Assembly (NCBI RefSeq): GCF_037392515.1 | Contig: NC_090291.1 | Location: forward strand, 39,393,001 to 39,457,000 | Source: Haliotis asinina | Taxonomy: Eukaryota > Mollusca > Gastropoda > Lepetellida > Haliotidae | Reading direction: 5' to 3' | Length of the DNA stretch: 64,000 bases | Part shown: in pieces, positions 15,741 through 27,864 of the stretch | Layout: the number at the start of each line of letters is the position of its first letter | Position numbering within the stretch: the stretch's first letter is position 1 | Translations under genes and position numbers: made by a program | Notes under the pieces: generated by a model | What the model saw: the letters and a program-made list of their open reading frames with translations, nothing else | Told to the model about the DNA's origin: nothing | The model's database searches: none

Positions 15741-17378
15741 GGTGCTGGTGCTGGTGCTGGTGCTGGTGCTGCTGCAACTACTACTACTACTGCGCCCGCA
15801 ATTGCAACTACAATGACTGATGATACTACGAAATCCTTTACATCGACGGCTGCGGCCTGGATACCTATAGGCAGAAACTGGTTGAAGACTTGGGAAAGAA
15901 ATGATATGACCCCTAACCTCATTTTTGGACATAATGATAACGCAAATTTCAGATACATCTTCCATAAAATCAACCAGCTGTGGCGGAAAGTTTATTTCCC
16001 CCAGTTTAGTAGTCTAGTCATGTTTTGTATATCAGGGACAATGAGTTTAGGAGCGGTGCCTGAGCTCGACTAGTAACACACAACATTCCGCGTCAGTTCC
16101 TTTCTACGACTCCACCCTGTAATCATCGCACTGTGTCTGTAACGTTATTGTTGAAAGCAGCATAAACTCTTCCCACGTAGCCTTGACAGAGCACACGCAT
16201 TCCCACTTGAATGAACAATGATCTTTTATCTTCCCATGTTCACAGAAACATATGAAAACAGTCTAACAATGTATTCAGGACTCGTCGACATAATGGTTGA
16301 AACGGAAATGAGTGTAGATGACACAGCAGCTTACAAGGAACATTCTGTTAGCCCCGTCTCGATGCCCTAACATAACAATTAGTGTCATAGTTTGTATAAT
16401 TAAGGTAATAACGTATTTCGGAGAGGGGTATATCAGCAATTAAGCTTTTGAGGAACAAAGTCAATTTTGAATGACCTGAAACTAACCTTACTGTCTATGT
16501 AGCCGTGCTCAATCAACAGTTAAGAAATTAGTTGGTGTAATGACTGGTTACTGGACAGTTTGAGATGTTTTGAGTCTGTGTATTATACATTATCAGATTA
16601 GAGCTGATAGGTCATGTTTCAAAACTGAAATACACCCTAACTCGTGCAACAGGTTAACAAGTCCACTGACAACAAAGTCAGATTGTTTACCATGATTGTT
16701 ACGACCTTGGTGAAGGTATATCCTGCACTAAAATGGATTTGACCCCACAAAAATCCAAACATGTTATCAAAACATTATTAGGCTGCGAACAGTTGATAAA
16801 AATAGCAAAATGGGCAAGATAGAACTCTGGTACCGGTAAGAGAGAGTGACTTTAGGGTTACGCCGCACTCAGCATTATTCCAGCTTTATAGTGGCAGTAT
16901 GTAGATAGCCGTGTTCGAACCAGAAAATCCAATTGTCTACAGCATGAGCATCGACCTACCCAACTGGGATACGATGACATGTGTCAATCAAGTCAGCGCG
17001 CCTGACTACCCGAGTTTTTTTTATTTGTAATACTGTACTTGATACATTAGGTCTCTAAATTAAATGTTACATGTATATCGTTAACGTGCCTGTATGTGGT
17101 GGGAATACCTTTGAAATGTGTTACCTCAAGAAACATTCAAAATCTTCACTGCTCACATCGGGAATTCTAATGTCGTCTTTCTCTGCCAGGGGGCCATTAA
17201 ACATGGCGTGAAAGACGCTGCTTCTTCTGATCAGTACGTGCCGGTGAGCCGTCACAGGCTTCTCCTTCTTGCCAACTTGGAATATGACGTCACAAGTTTC
17301 TGAAGATCTAGACATGTTTCTCTGAGCGGTGTCGTTGAATGTTTCCAACTTCCTCACGCTACCGGAAGTGGAAGTCAT
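14226..17378 (-). CDS. BTB-BACK-PHR domain protein, BTBD6-like, two coding exons
   Basis: Coding exons are 17378-17125 and 15336-14226. They join within an Arg codon (AG|A) to give 1365 nt, or 454 aa plus stop. Residues about 28-128 form a BTB/POZ domain (CDVIFQVG, AHRHVLIRRSSVFHAMF, IPDVSSEDFECFLRYLY). About 129-235 is a BACK domain (SLCPDTACDVLEQAHSFDE, then RWSEAEC and NILFPEMDP). The C-terminal part, about 290-450, is a diverged PHR domain (VMFHGFNMFGSG, then YHIQVTLKSG and FSFAFRKRDSPVRF). This order and length match BTBD1/2/3/6. Such proteins act as substrate adaptors of cullin-3 ubiquitin ligases (family knowledge). The ATG lies just downstream of a strong splice acceptor (17398), so a non-coding 5' exon upstream is likely. 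The single coding intron of about 1.8 kb is rich in trinucleotide repeats. Confidence 0.9.
15345..15890. repeat. Trinucleotide microsatellites within a duplicated segment (BTB intron)
   Basis: ACT/CTA and GCT/GGT triplet runs occupy 15405-15605 and 15685-15795. The lead-in TCAGGAACGGTATATTG at 15345 recurs as TCAGGAACGATATATTG at 15618, so a unit of about 273 bp has been duplicated. It begins 8 bp from the BTB exon-2 acceptor. Confidence 0.8.
16846..17013 (-). mobile_element. SINE family A, diverged (BTB intron)
   Basis: Tail side (TTACGCCGCACTCAGCATTA on the plus strand) and middle are present, but the head stops at CTGACTACCCGAG and is followed by a T run. Confidence 0.75.
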
Positions 17379-17386
17379 GATGTCAT
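17375..17386 (-). promoter_or_regulatory. Minimal upstream ORF overlapping the BTB start codon
   Basis: ATG ACA TCA TGA is read on the minus strand. Its TGA overlaps the main ATG in the sequence ATGA. It sits in the same exon, 11 nt after the acceptor at 17398. Such an arrangement can permit leaky scanning or termination-reinitiation; a role here is inference. Confidence 0.4.
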
Positions 17387-17447
17387 TGGCACGCCTTCTG
17401 AAGAAAAGAAGTACTTCCGATTACTAAACTGTTCAAACAAGGATCAC

Positions 17448-17530
17448 AATGGTGGTTAGAGCGGTGGTCCGACATCGGGTTCGAATCTCCACATGGGTGT
17501 CTTGTGTTTGACTCATACGTAGCGCAGTTT
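17448..17530 (+). repeat. tRNA-like fragment
   Basis: GTGGTTAGAGCGGTGGTC, then a perfect B box GGTTCGAATCTCC and CACATGGGTGTC, as in the head of family B SINEs but without the body. Confidence 0.4.
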
Positions 17531-17539
17531 ACCATGATC

Positions 17540-18390
17540 CTTCTTGACTACTGAATACCGTACCCACTCAGTATGCTCCAGCTTTAGGTATCCTTAACCC
17601 ATTCATGGCGTGTAGGAAAAAATGGGGATCGGGTGGTCACTATACCTGACTATACCGAATCGGGCACAGTACCATTGAACCGCTGGCTCACTAACCCCAT
17701 GTATGTGGGTACCTTTCGCCATGTAAAGCTTAAACATCACTGAATACGGCCCAAAACAATATTCACTTACTGTTCGTTTGGAAATGGCACCATATCGATC
17801 CGACAGAAACAAACATTCGACACAACTAATCATTACATGAAATACGAAATGGTTATCCGGTCACAATTCACAATCAACCTGCGTGATTACACGCTGTAGG
17901 TTTGAACGGAACTCGGAGATTTTAATATATCCAGGGAGTGTTTTAAAAGCGGCAATAATCAGCACACCTTTACCTGTTTGACAACTGAACAACAGCCATA
18001 TCATACGACTTACACCCGACGAACCCACCCCGAGTCACACTTACACTGAAAACATCTACCCAGTAAAGAGTACATGTTGAAGGAGACGTTTATTTAAGGC
18101 GAGTAGCAATATACTATACATAGCACTATTCACCTGAAGCTAAATAGTATGCGAAACATATTGACATGGCTATTTATAGCATCGTAAAAGCCACGATTTT
18201 CGAGTTCAGGTTACCCGTCATAGCAGTCTCTGTTGTACCGAGCCCGTAGTGACTGATTCATACCATCACATCTACAGTGTATTTATTCTTTATTCTATTG
18301 GTTGCTATTGTGAAATCTTTTAAAGTATGTTGTTAATCGTTCTGTTCTTTTTAAACACAGTGACGGTAAAATTGTATTTCGTTTCTACAA
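17540..18390. other. Upstream flank of the BTB gene
   Basis: No coding content. The unseen 5' exon and promoter of the BTB gene may lie here; no TATA box could be assigned. Confidence 0.4.
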
Positions 18391-18404
18391 CAGATGCGAT
18401 AGTA

Positions 18405-18592
18405 GAGAGTGAGTGAGTTTAGTTTTACGCCGCACTCAGCAATATTCCAGCTATATGGCGGCGGTCTGTAAATAAGTCAGCGAACCTGACCACCCGATCC
18501 CGTTCGTCGCCTGTTACGACAAGCAGAATCGCCTTTTATGGCAAGCATGGGTTGGTGAAGGCCTATTCTACCCCGGGTAGATGTTCACGGGT
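18405..18592 (-). mobile_element. SINE family A with internal deletion
   Basis: Flanked by CAGATGCGATAGTA (18391-18404) and CAGACGCGATAGTA (18593-18606), a 14-bp target duplication with one mismatch. About 70 bp of the middle are missing between TGTAAATA and AGTCAGCG. It is well preserved and so relatively young. Confidence 0.9.
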
Positions 18593-18639
18593 CAGACGCG
18601 ATAGTATATCATACAAACCTTGAAACTATTATATTCAAG

Positions 18640-18900
18640 AAAGCCCATTCAAATCTTCAATATGTGGCAAGATTAACAGTTTCTGAACATGAGGGCTCCT
18701 AGTCATTATATATTGAAGAGCAAAACTCAGTTTTTGGTCAGTTTAGAAGACAAACATAAACGCTTACTTTTATGAAATTTCATTTTCTTTTTCGAAACCT
18801 CCGTTTCTTTTGTTGTTCAGTATATTTTATAATTATCATTACATCTTTTTCCTTATAAAATATGTTCATATCAGAGAGTAGGTGTTACGTCACTAATGTG
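18640..18900 (+). repeat. Family D repeat interrupted by a family E MITE
   Basis: Starts AAGAAAGCCCATTCAAATC as at 11665 and ends TATAAAATATGTTCATATCAG. Bases 18708-18826 between are a MITE. Confidence 0.55.
18708..18826. mobile_element. MITE family E nested in family D
   Basis: Right end CGTTTCTTTTGTTGTTCAGT then ATAT. The left end ATATATTGAAGAGCAAAA is an eroded inverted copy. Confidence 0.6.
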
Positions 18901-18909
18901 ACACGTGAC

Positions 18910-20320
18910 GTGCATGTCAACGGTCTTACTTTCAGTCTGAAGTAAGTCAAGGGCAGATATACTCGGCTGAGAAGGTTAAGGATATGACGTCAATGAGAGG
19001 GCGTGTTGTAAGATCGTGACTGGCTTTAGATCGATATAGATAGAATAAATTTCATAACACCAAACGTACTCGTGTAAGTCACTGAGTAAGATGAAATTTG
19101 TCACTCTTTTCATAGGCGATTATGTATAATGTTTAATCTACGCATAAACGCAGGAAGCGAAAAAATACGAAACTATACATATTACGTAATATTTACTGTG
19201 AATATTTAATATCAGCTGATGTTATTATTAAATGCGATATAACTGATGAGTTACTAGATAATTCATTTTAAATATAACGCTCACGTGGGTACAATGTGTG
19301 AAGCCCATTTCTGGTGTTCCTCGCCATGATATTGCTTAAATATTTTTGAAGAAGCAGTTTCAGTCACATTTAGAACTAACAAGAAACTTGAAACCCAGAT
19401 CAAGTAAACAGTTAAACCATGAACTCAACGAACCTGCACGTATAAATGAAATAATACAAAACAACATAAATATTTAATCAAAATATAGTCAATTGCTGAA
19501 CTATATTTAGTCACACATACTCTCGATGCTTCGATACTTTTTCGGTTCCATTATTGATTAATTGCCAGCGGAAACTCAGCAATTGCAATGTATCGATACC
19601 TGTGATGTATCCTTACAGGGTCAATGAGCTCGGGGTATATTTTAATATTATTCACTAGATAACTAAGGATTCTAGCCAGTTACACTGTTCCCGAGAATTC
19701 AATGTACAGTGAAAGTCCGTTAGTCCCGACCTCGTTAAACCGGACACCTCGTGACCCGGGCAGCAAGTTATTCTCACAACGTGTAACAAATGACTCGTTT
19801 ATCCGGTCATTATGTTCTCTGGGTCTTGATTTCGTAATAATCGACAGGTCTTGATCAACAACGTTTCACAGAACTCTCCACAATATGAACAGTTACACGC
19901 ACATTTGGATCTCTCGGGAAAGTCCCGTCAATCTCCACTTGAAGGTATTGCCCTACCCACTCGGCCCTATTGCATGACGACAGGCGACGTACAGGCGAGA
20001 TAGTGTGCCCCAGCTTTCCGGGTTAACATGACGATAAATTTTCTCCTTGTTTACGATACATGTCTATCGTCGCGTGTGGAGACATGTTACTTTTTTAAAA
20101 TAAATATTCGGCGTCAGTATCTTGCTTCCTTGTACAGGTGAATGACGTATACAGATAACATTATCGGATAGTTTGATGATCATTATGATGATAACTATGA
20201 TAATGATAGTGATGACTACCTAAGCATCAGTAGTAGCTTGCTACTGCTGAAGGTCTGCTGAAGGTCTGCTGAAGGTCTGCTGTGGTCTTAATAATGCTAA
20301 AAGTAATTCAACAACACACA
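18910..20320. other. Intergenic, mostly unique AT-rich sequence
   Basis: Contains a family B SINE fragment and, at about 19705-19850, CAGTGAAAGTCCGTTAGTCC with repeated TCGTTAAACCGGAC-type words, weakly reminiscent of pogo/Tigger-type transposon ends. No coding content. Confidence 0.4.
19285..19370 (+). mobile_element. SINE family B fragment
   Basis: GGGTACAATGTGTGAAGCCC and TTCTGGTGTTCC are kept. The tRNA-like head is missing. Confidence 0.65.
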
Positions 20321-20324
20321 ACTA

Positions 20325-20447
20325 TTACGGCAGTAGTAGTGGTAGTAGTAGCTGTTGTGGTGGTGGTAGTGGTCGTAGTGGTAGTGGTAGCAGTAGTAGT
20401 GGTATACGTAGTAGTAATACTAGTGGTAGTTGTGGTAGTAGCAGTCG

Positions 20448-20531
<84 letters not shown>

Positions 20532-20554
20532 CACCACCACCACCACCACCACCA

Positions 20555-20648
<94 letters not shown>

Positions 20649-20767
20649 GACGACGACGACGACGACGACGACGAGGACGACGACGACTACTACTACTACT
20701 AGAAGTAGTAGTGGTAGTAGTAGTAACTAGTAGTTGTGGTAGTATATGTATACGTAGTATACGTAGT

Positions 20768-20802
<35 letters not shown>

Positions 20803-20834
20803 GAGGAGGAGGAGGAGGAGGAGGAGGAGCAGCC

Positions 20835-20867
<33 letters not shown>

Positions 20868-20902
20868 GGAGGAGGAGGAGGAGGAGGAGGAGAGGAGCAG
20901 CC

Positions 20903-20935
<33 letters not shown>

Positions 20936-20961
20936 GGAGGAGGAGGAGGAGAGGAGCAGCC

Positions 20962-20992
<31 letters not shown>

Positions 20993-21029
20993 TAGGAGGA
21001 GGAGGAGGAGGAGGAGGAGAGGAGCAGCC

Positions 21030-21060
<31 letters not shown>

Positions 21061-21092
21061 TAGGAGGAGGAGGAGGAGGAGGAGGAGCAGCC

Positions 21093-21125
<33 letters not shown>

Positions 21126-21157
21126 GGAGGAGGAGGAGGAGGAGGAGAGGAGCAGCC

Positions 21158-21190
<33 letters not shown>

Positions 21191-21228
21191 GGAGGAGGAG
21201 GAGGAGGAGGAGCAGCCGCAGCAGCAGC

Positions 21229-21263
<35 letters not shown>

Positions 21264-21291
21264 GAGGAGGAGGAGGAGGAGAGGAGCAGCC

Positions 21292-21322
<31 letters not shown>

Positions 21323-21354
21323 TAGTAGGATGAGGAGGAGGAGGAGGAGCAACC

Positions 21355-21387
<33 letters not shown>

Positions 21388-21419
21388 GGAGGAGGAGGAG
21401 GAGGAGGAGAGGAGCAGCC

Positions 21420-21455
<36 letters not shown>

Positions 21456-21481
21456 GGAGGAGGAGGAGGAGAGGAGCAGCC

Positions 21482-21514
<33 letters not shown>

Positions 21515-21543
21515 GGAGGAGGAGGAGGAGGAGAGGAGCAGCC

Positions 21544-21574
<31 letters not shown>

Positions 21575-21605
21575 TAGGAGGAGGAGGAGGAGGAGAGGAG
21601 CAGCC

Positions 21606-21638
<33 letters not shown>

Positions 21639-21667
21639 GGAGGAGGAGGAGGAGGAGAGGAGCAGCC

Positions 21668-21698
<31 letters not shown>

Positions 21699-21730
21699 TA
21701 GGAGGAGGAGGAGGAGGAGGAGGAGCAGCC

Positions 21731-21763
<33 letters not shown>

Positions 21764-21792
21764 GGAGGAGGAGGAGGAGGAGAGGAGCAGCC

Positions 21793-21825
<33 letters not shown>

Positions 21826-21926
21826 GGAGGAGGAGGAGGAGGAGGAGGAGGAGGAGGAGCAGCCGCAGCAGCAGCAGTAGTAGTATTAGGAGGAGGAGGA
21901 GGAGGAGGAGGAGGAGAGGAGCAGCC

Positions 21927-21957
<31 letters not shown>

Positions 21958-21992
21958 TAGGAGGAGGAGGAGGAGGAGGAGGAGGAGCAGCC

Positions 21993-22023
<31 letters not shown>

Positions 22024-22060
22024 TAGGAGGAGGAGGAGGAGGAGGAGGAGAGGAGCAGCC

Positions 22061-22091
<31 letters not shown>

Positions 22092-22123
22092 TAGGAGGAG
22101 GAGGAGGAGGAGGAGGAGCAACC

Positions 22124-22156
<33 letters not shown>

Positions 22157-22186
22157 GGAGGAGGAGGAGGAGGAGGAGGAGCAGCC

Positions 22187-22219
<33 letters not shown>

Positions 22220-22314
22220 GGAGGAGGAGGAGGAGGAGGAGGAGCAGCCGCAGCAGCAGCAGCAGCAGTAGTAGTATTAGGAGGAGGAGGAGGAGGAGGA
22301 GGAGAGGAGGAGCC

Positions 22315-22347
<33 letters not shown>

Positions 22348-22374
22348 GGAGGAGGAGGAGGAGGAGGAGCAGCC

Positions 22375-22407
<33 letters not shown>

Positions 22408-22436
22408 GGAGGAGGAGGAGGAGGAGAGGAGCAGCC

Positions 22437-22469
<33 letters not shown>

Positions 22470-22498
22470 GGAGGAGGAGGAGGAGGAGAGGAGCAGCC

Positions 22499-22532
<34 letters not shown>

Positions 22533-22564
22533 GAGGAGGAGGAGGAGGAGGAGGAGGAGCAGCC

Positions 22565-22597
<33 letters not shown>

Positions 22598-22638
22598 GGA
22601 GGAGGAGGAGGAGGAGGAGGAGGAGGAGAGGAGCAGCC

Positions 22639-22671
<33 letters not shown>

Positions 22672-22768
22672 GGAGGAGGAGGAGGAGGAGGAGAGGAGCA
22701 GCCGCAGCAGCAGCAGCAGTAGTAGTAGTAGGAGGAGGAGGAGGAGGAGGAGGAGGAGAGGAGCAGCC

Positions 22769-22801
<33 letters not shown>

Positions 22802-22836
22802 GGAGGAGGAGGAGGAGGAGGAGGAGAGGAGCAGCC

Positions 22837-22869
<33 letters not shown>

Positions 22870-22904
22870 GGAGGAGGAGGAGGAGGAGGAGGAGAGGAGC
22901 AGCC

Positions 22905-22937
<33 letters not shown>

Positions 22938-22972
22938 GGAGGAGGAGGAGGAGGAGGAGGAGAGGAGCAGCC

Positions 22973-23003
<31 letters not shown>

Positions 23004-23083
23004 TAGGAGGAGGAGGAGGAGGAGGAGGAGGAGGAGGAGGAGGAGAGGAGCAGCCGCAGCAGCAGCAGCAGTAGTAGTAGTCA
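20325..23083. repeat. Giant trinucleotide satellite with about 64-bp higher-order units
   Basis: 20325-20450 is GTA-rich, 20450-20700 is CTA/CCA/CGA, and 20703-23083 is GTA/GAG/GCA. From about 20826 a compound unit, (GAG)n CAGCCG (CAG)n (TAG)n, recurs about 35 times. Each unit carries a single CCG; two copies have CAACCG and one GGAGCCG. Many units contain GAGAGGAG, which shifts the triplet frame, so the long reading frames here are not genes. Confidence 0.97.
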
Positions 23084-23462
23084 CAACGTGCCTGCAAAAA
23101 CCATTTCCCAAATATCCTCACCTGGCTACACGGCGTGAAGGTTTAATATCTTTCCGGAGATAATAGGGAATTATTTGATAACTCAATGACGCTACATTTT
23201 ACAGACAGACACGTGTCTCATGGGGATATTCAAATAGGCGCATACTTACATAGTAACGACGTATTGTTCAAGGTTAATGAGGCGGAGATAATTTGTGACA
23301 GGGTCGTTGTGTCTCCAGTTAGGATTTTGGACTTGTGTTGTTTTTATAGGGAGCTGATAACATTTTAAAGATCATATGCCACGTCTGATAGTGATACAGA
23401 AATACTCTCAGATCAACAACCTATGTTTGTATGTTCTCTACCCAAATCATTAATAATCCACC

Positions 23463-23655
23463 TATATCATAGCAGTCTGTCAATAGTCGACTGTTGATCA
23501 GACAACCCAGTGACTGACATTATGAGCATCTGCCTAAGTGATACGATAAAACGTATCAGTCAAGTCAGGAATTCTGAAAACTTGATTCCCCTTAATCGCA
23601 TTTTACGACATTCATGGGCTGAGGAAGACCAACTCTAACCCGGATATTTACGGGT
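23463..23655 (-). mobile_element. SINE family A, old copy
   Basis: Recognisable order of GATCAGACAACCCAGTGA, ATGAGCATCTGCC, GTATCAGTCAAGTCAG and ACCCGGATATTTACGGGT, with many substitutions. Confidence 0.7.
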
Positions 23656-24049
23656 AATCAGCATCCTATCGATTTTTTTTCATGCTTATTCGAAACACGT
23701 TTATGGGAGGAAAAGTACCAGTCGTAGTCAAACATCCAAACGCGCCGAGGTGACAGCGTTCAAGGGGAGGCTATTTCACAGTCATTTCAAACCGCCGCAA
23801 AGTAACAGTTGTCTCCCCTGCATGCTTTTGCCAAACCGTCGGTGCCTAGTCGCATTTCTCAAATCAATACACGCGGAGGCTTCTCGCACTGCATTGTCGA
23901 TTGAATCTCGAGAATGTTTCTCCATGAAGCCTAATGTATTGCTGATGAACATATTCAGTCCCGACAACGCCAGTTTTACAATGCCAGCACAGTGATATGC
24001 CGCAATTGCTTGGTGCTTTACTCTGACAAAGGACACTGTGTGGAGTTTC

Positions 24050-24120
24050 TGATGTTCCCCTCGATGTGTTATGAATGGAATATTGAGGGAAGCGGCGTAA
24101 AATCACATTCATCCACTCAC
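24050..24120 (+). mobile_element. SINE family B, tail fragment
   Basis: GGAATATTGAGGGAAGCGGC followed by GTAAAATCACATTC and a tail of ACTCAC type. Confidence 0.6.
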
Positions 24121-24254
24121 TACTCAGACGAAGTATTTTGACTGTCTAGCCCAGGGGCATGGTAGCTACCTGTATAAAAACGCCCTGACTTAACTTTGCA
24201 ACCAATCGGATTTACAGAAAGAAAAAGCTTGCTCCGAGCCTGTATCCGATTCTT

Positions 24255-24345
24255 TCTCAGGATGTTGATCACTGGTTTGTTAGGCCCAAAACCGATTATT
24301 TATATACCACCGCCATACAGCTGGAATATTTTGTATGTGGCGGCT
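24255..24345 (+). mobile_element. SINE family A fragment
   Basis: GTTGATCACTGGTTTGT, then ACCACCGCCATACAGCTGGA and ATATT, in order on the plus strand. Confidence 0.55.
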
Positions 24346-24972
24346 TTGAATAACAAACACACAGACAAAATCCTCTAAACGCCAAGCCCTTCAATAAAGC
24401 ATATATTCCTGGAAGTAGTTTTGTGTTTGTTTGTTCAGGTATGTGTTGACGCGCATGCGGAATGAGTATAGTCAGACCGTCACCTGAAAACTATGGACCC
24501 CAAGGAGGGACATCGTCATGTGACCAAATTAACCACTGTGACAGTGCGATAGCACGGCATTTTGGCCGTTTGTCGCAATGTCGCGTTTTGAATGATATTT
24601 TCTTACTTCACTAAACTTCGACAAATGTGTGCAAAAGAGGAATAAAAAGGCGCGATAACGCTATCGTGTCCTTTGCATGGTTCCGTAGAATACAATCCTC
24701 GAAACATCGCAGATTTGATTATGACACCCTATTCAAATCACCCACTAACCATTTCTTGTTAATTGCTTGCATGTTTCCGACATATTCAACATAGGGCCGT
24801 CATTTCCAGATCCAATAGAGAGTAGTCAGTTCTTGCTATGCCCGATATAGACCTGTTTATTTACGTTATAACCAATACAAAGCCCTCGGACAAACACAAA
24901 TTAAGGGCCTATGTGCAGGGCAGTGACGGACAGCCCATCTTCAGACAATCCCTCAATAGTTAAGAACGTCGT

Positions 24973-25109
24973 GTACTGAACAGAAAAGGAAACGTAAGTT
25001 TTGAAAAAATAAAAATAAATTCTCATAAAAGTAAGCTTTCATGTTTATGTCCTCTATTTAAAAACTTGACAAAGAGCCAGAGTTGCGTTTCTTTTGCTCT
25101 TTAGTATAT
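24973..25109. mobile_element. MITE family E
   Basis: Left end GTACTGAACAGAAAAGGAAA, right end GCGTTTCTTTTGCTCTTTAG then TATA. The interior AAAAGTAAGC..CATGTTTATGTCCTCT is the reverse complement of the interior at 9160-9200. Confidence 0.7.
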
Positions 25110-25935
25110 TTGGACATGTAAGCACTCAGCACACTTACCTTACAAAGGTACAACCTTCTTATTTGCAGACCTACAGGTAAATTAAAAGTCAAATTATCAG
25201 CTGATGCTCGCGCAAAGTCTGTGACAGTTTTTTTTTATTTAGCGGTGATAACGCGCTATTCTTAGATCTTTTCAGCCGTAAGAAGACTCCGAGTAACGCC
25301 AATCGAAGATATGGGAGAGCCTTAGGTTGATGATTTTGTGTTTGTTTGGAAAGAGTGACAACAATGTTGTACACTGAGCCACTTGTAGCTGTCCTTGCGT
25401 GTGTAGTCTCGTTGTTAGTACTTATTTATATAAGATCATAATTCTATTAGGTTCAAGGTGTTTTTACCCCGCAAACACATATGCATGAGCGAGTTTGATC
25501 TGACGTAAATCGATCTTCTCATATGCTTGTAGTCATTCCCCGAGGCTGTACTGAGTGCTGAGCCCATGCACTTACATGTATATTTAGTAATTCTATCCTT
25601 TAAAGGGGCAAGTCTAGATCAGGGGAGAATACAGCACTGAATGCTATGATCATGGATGTATAGTAATTATATCCTGTAGAGCGACAAAAGCTAGATAAAC
25701 GGACAGTGCGGGATAAACGGGACCCCAGCTTGTCTTTCATATACGTCTTGATATTAACATTTAAACTAGCGGTTATTATGCACGTGGTGTGTTTGTGACG
25801 TTGTTGGATGGAACTTGATGTCTCGGTTTAGTCCATTCCTCATTGTCAAGGTGCAGTTTCTATTCATGTTAACTGACGGACACCCGGTGTGATACAGCTT
25901 TCTCCTTGTATACGCTGATAAAAATCCGAAACAAA

Positions 25936-25936
25936 A

Positions 25937-25980
<44 letters not shown>

Positions 25981-25998
25981 AATAAATAAATAACAAAA
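25936..25998. repeat. AAAT microsatellite
   Basis: About 14 AAAT units with one short interruption near 25979. Confidence 0.95.
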
Positions 25999-26842
25999 CA
26001 AACAGATAACCCGCAAAAGTGTTTAACATGTATACTTGACCTGATCATAAGAAATCAGTCAAATTTATCACAAGTCGTTGTTATTGACTTGTTTTGTCAT
26101 GGCAGACATGAAACAACCAAATAATCAGGATTAGATGTGGAGGCATTGTGTGTTTACTAAACAGGCAATTGTCAGTATTGCCAGTGTCGTGTTGAAAAGT
26201 GACGTTCGTGTCTTACATAACCGGAAGGGTTCTATTATGGTGTATGTGAATTGCGCTGGACGTGCCTGCGCTATCGGTATGAGAGATGGCAGCACATATC
26301 ATTACTCTCCTTAACAACACTGACGTCGAAGCCGACGATGCTGATCAGAGGAACGTCACGAACTTCGGTGCAACACCTCACGGCGTACCCTAAACTGTGT
26401 TGAAATCCCCCGCATTAAAATTATCCTTGTGATACCCGTATGTACCTGTCCTGCTTCGCTAAGGTCGTTTTTTGAAAACTGACAGCGGTCGCTGAGTATT
26501 GTGGTCACTTATCAAAGTATATATGAAACAACTCGAGGGTACTTGATTGTATTTCCCCAGAGATCCACTCACTGACACCTGCATACACATCAGCTGAGCA
26601 GTTCAGTATATCTCGAGCAAACAATCAGGTATGTCACGCTGTTAAAGATCCAGCTGATAGAAATCCCACCTGGTTCTTGAATGGTTGTTTACTCAACCTA
26701 GACGTCCTCGGACCACTTCTAGCACGAGACATGCATTTTTCATCCACCATCTGTGCACGGTGTTAACATCAGCTTCTTCAGAACCCAAGTTCAAGGTCGT
26801 TGTATTATAATGCTGCATATTTCAGGTTACCGCTTTTGGTTA

Positions 26843-26994
26843 CGGGGTAGTGGGGTAGCCTAGTGGTTAAAGCGTAACGCCGAGGACCTGGGTTCGATTC
26901 CCCGCATATGTACAATGTGTGAAGCCCATTTCTGGTGTCCCCTGCTGGATATTGCTGGAAACTATTTGCTGCAGGCGAAAAACTACACTAGACT
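26843..26994 (+). mobile_element. SINE family B, near full length
   Basis: Head GGGGTAGCCTAGTGGTTAAA and B box GGTTCGATTCCCC intact. The tail is altered (GCGAAAAACTACACTAGAC). Confidence 0.8.
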
Positions 26995-26999
26995 TGTGG

Positions 27000-27860
27000 T
27001 TTCTGCCAAGACTAAATGGTGGACCAAGGGTGATGTTTTTTTGTGTTTAAGTGACAAGTGGCATGTAGGACTGCATGCGACAGGACAGCTCAGAGAGGAT
27101 ATTGAGTACTGTGGCCTGGCGTGTGATTGTATATAGCCAAGAAGGAAAATAATAGTGGTCTGACGCCAGATTCATGCCCCCTTCGTCACCAAAGACAACC
27201 CTAGAGTTGAACCCGGAATTCTAGGACATGAACAGTTTCAACATGTATGGCGTCATCAGAAGAAAAAATACTGCCCTATGTCCTATGAGAAGATAATGTG
27301 AAACATGCCACTTTATTATAGCGGTAGAAACTAGGACTAGGACAGATTGAAACTCTCTAACCGGGCATCCCACCCCATATAACCTACCGTACCCGGATAC
27401 CCGATATGCTAATTCCAAATATCAAATTTGCAAGAAATATTAATGTCAGTATATTCGGAGACTTGAATTTCGAGTTCTTCAATATCTTACCAATGTATTA
27501 TATTCAAAAGAAGTAACTGTATATAGCGTTTAAATCTTCAAAGACAATACAACATTTTAATCATGAAAGAACAACATATTACATCGTCGAATCAATAAGT
27601 CACGTGATCATTTGAGACGGGTAGCCACCCGCCCCTGATATCCGGGGTACCTGTCCCAGCCCTTGTGGAAAGATTTGGATGGATGGAATGTTTTCCTGAT
27701 TCACGACTTTTATCGTTGAGCAGTAAACATGACGCCTGTCCAACATTCAGCATCCATTGTTAAATGTAAAAATATGAATTAGATATATGTGAGCGAACGT
27801 GCTTGTATAATAAGGAAATGATGATTAATGAAAGTAATGTGAGTGAATGAGTTTATGGGT
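27000..27860. other. Intergenic, no feature recognised
   Basis: Nothing coding or repetitive was identified in this stretch. Confidence 0.4.
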
Positions 27861-27864
27861 GAGT

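Larger units (their letters stand above)
23090..26840. other. Intergenic region with repeat fragments
   Basis: No coding content recognised. Holds SINE fragments, a family E MITE (24973-25109) and an AAAT microsatellite. A hairpin-like GCGATA-ACG-CTATCG... motif lies near 24655. Confidence 0.5.

Noticed and set aside
19705-19850. Pogo/Tigger-type MITE
   Set aside because: Only one end has a suggestive word (CAGTGAAAGTCCG); no matching inverted end or clear target duplication was found.
20727-23121. Very long minus-strand open frames (up to 794 codons) of Leu, Ser, Pro, Ala, Thr and Cys runs
   Set aside because: They follow wholly from the trinucleotide satellite, which lacks stops in several frames. 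Two-base shifts within units make the residue type jump, and no non-repeat domain is present.
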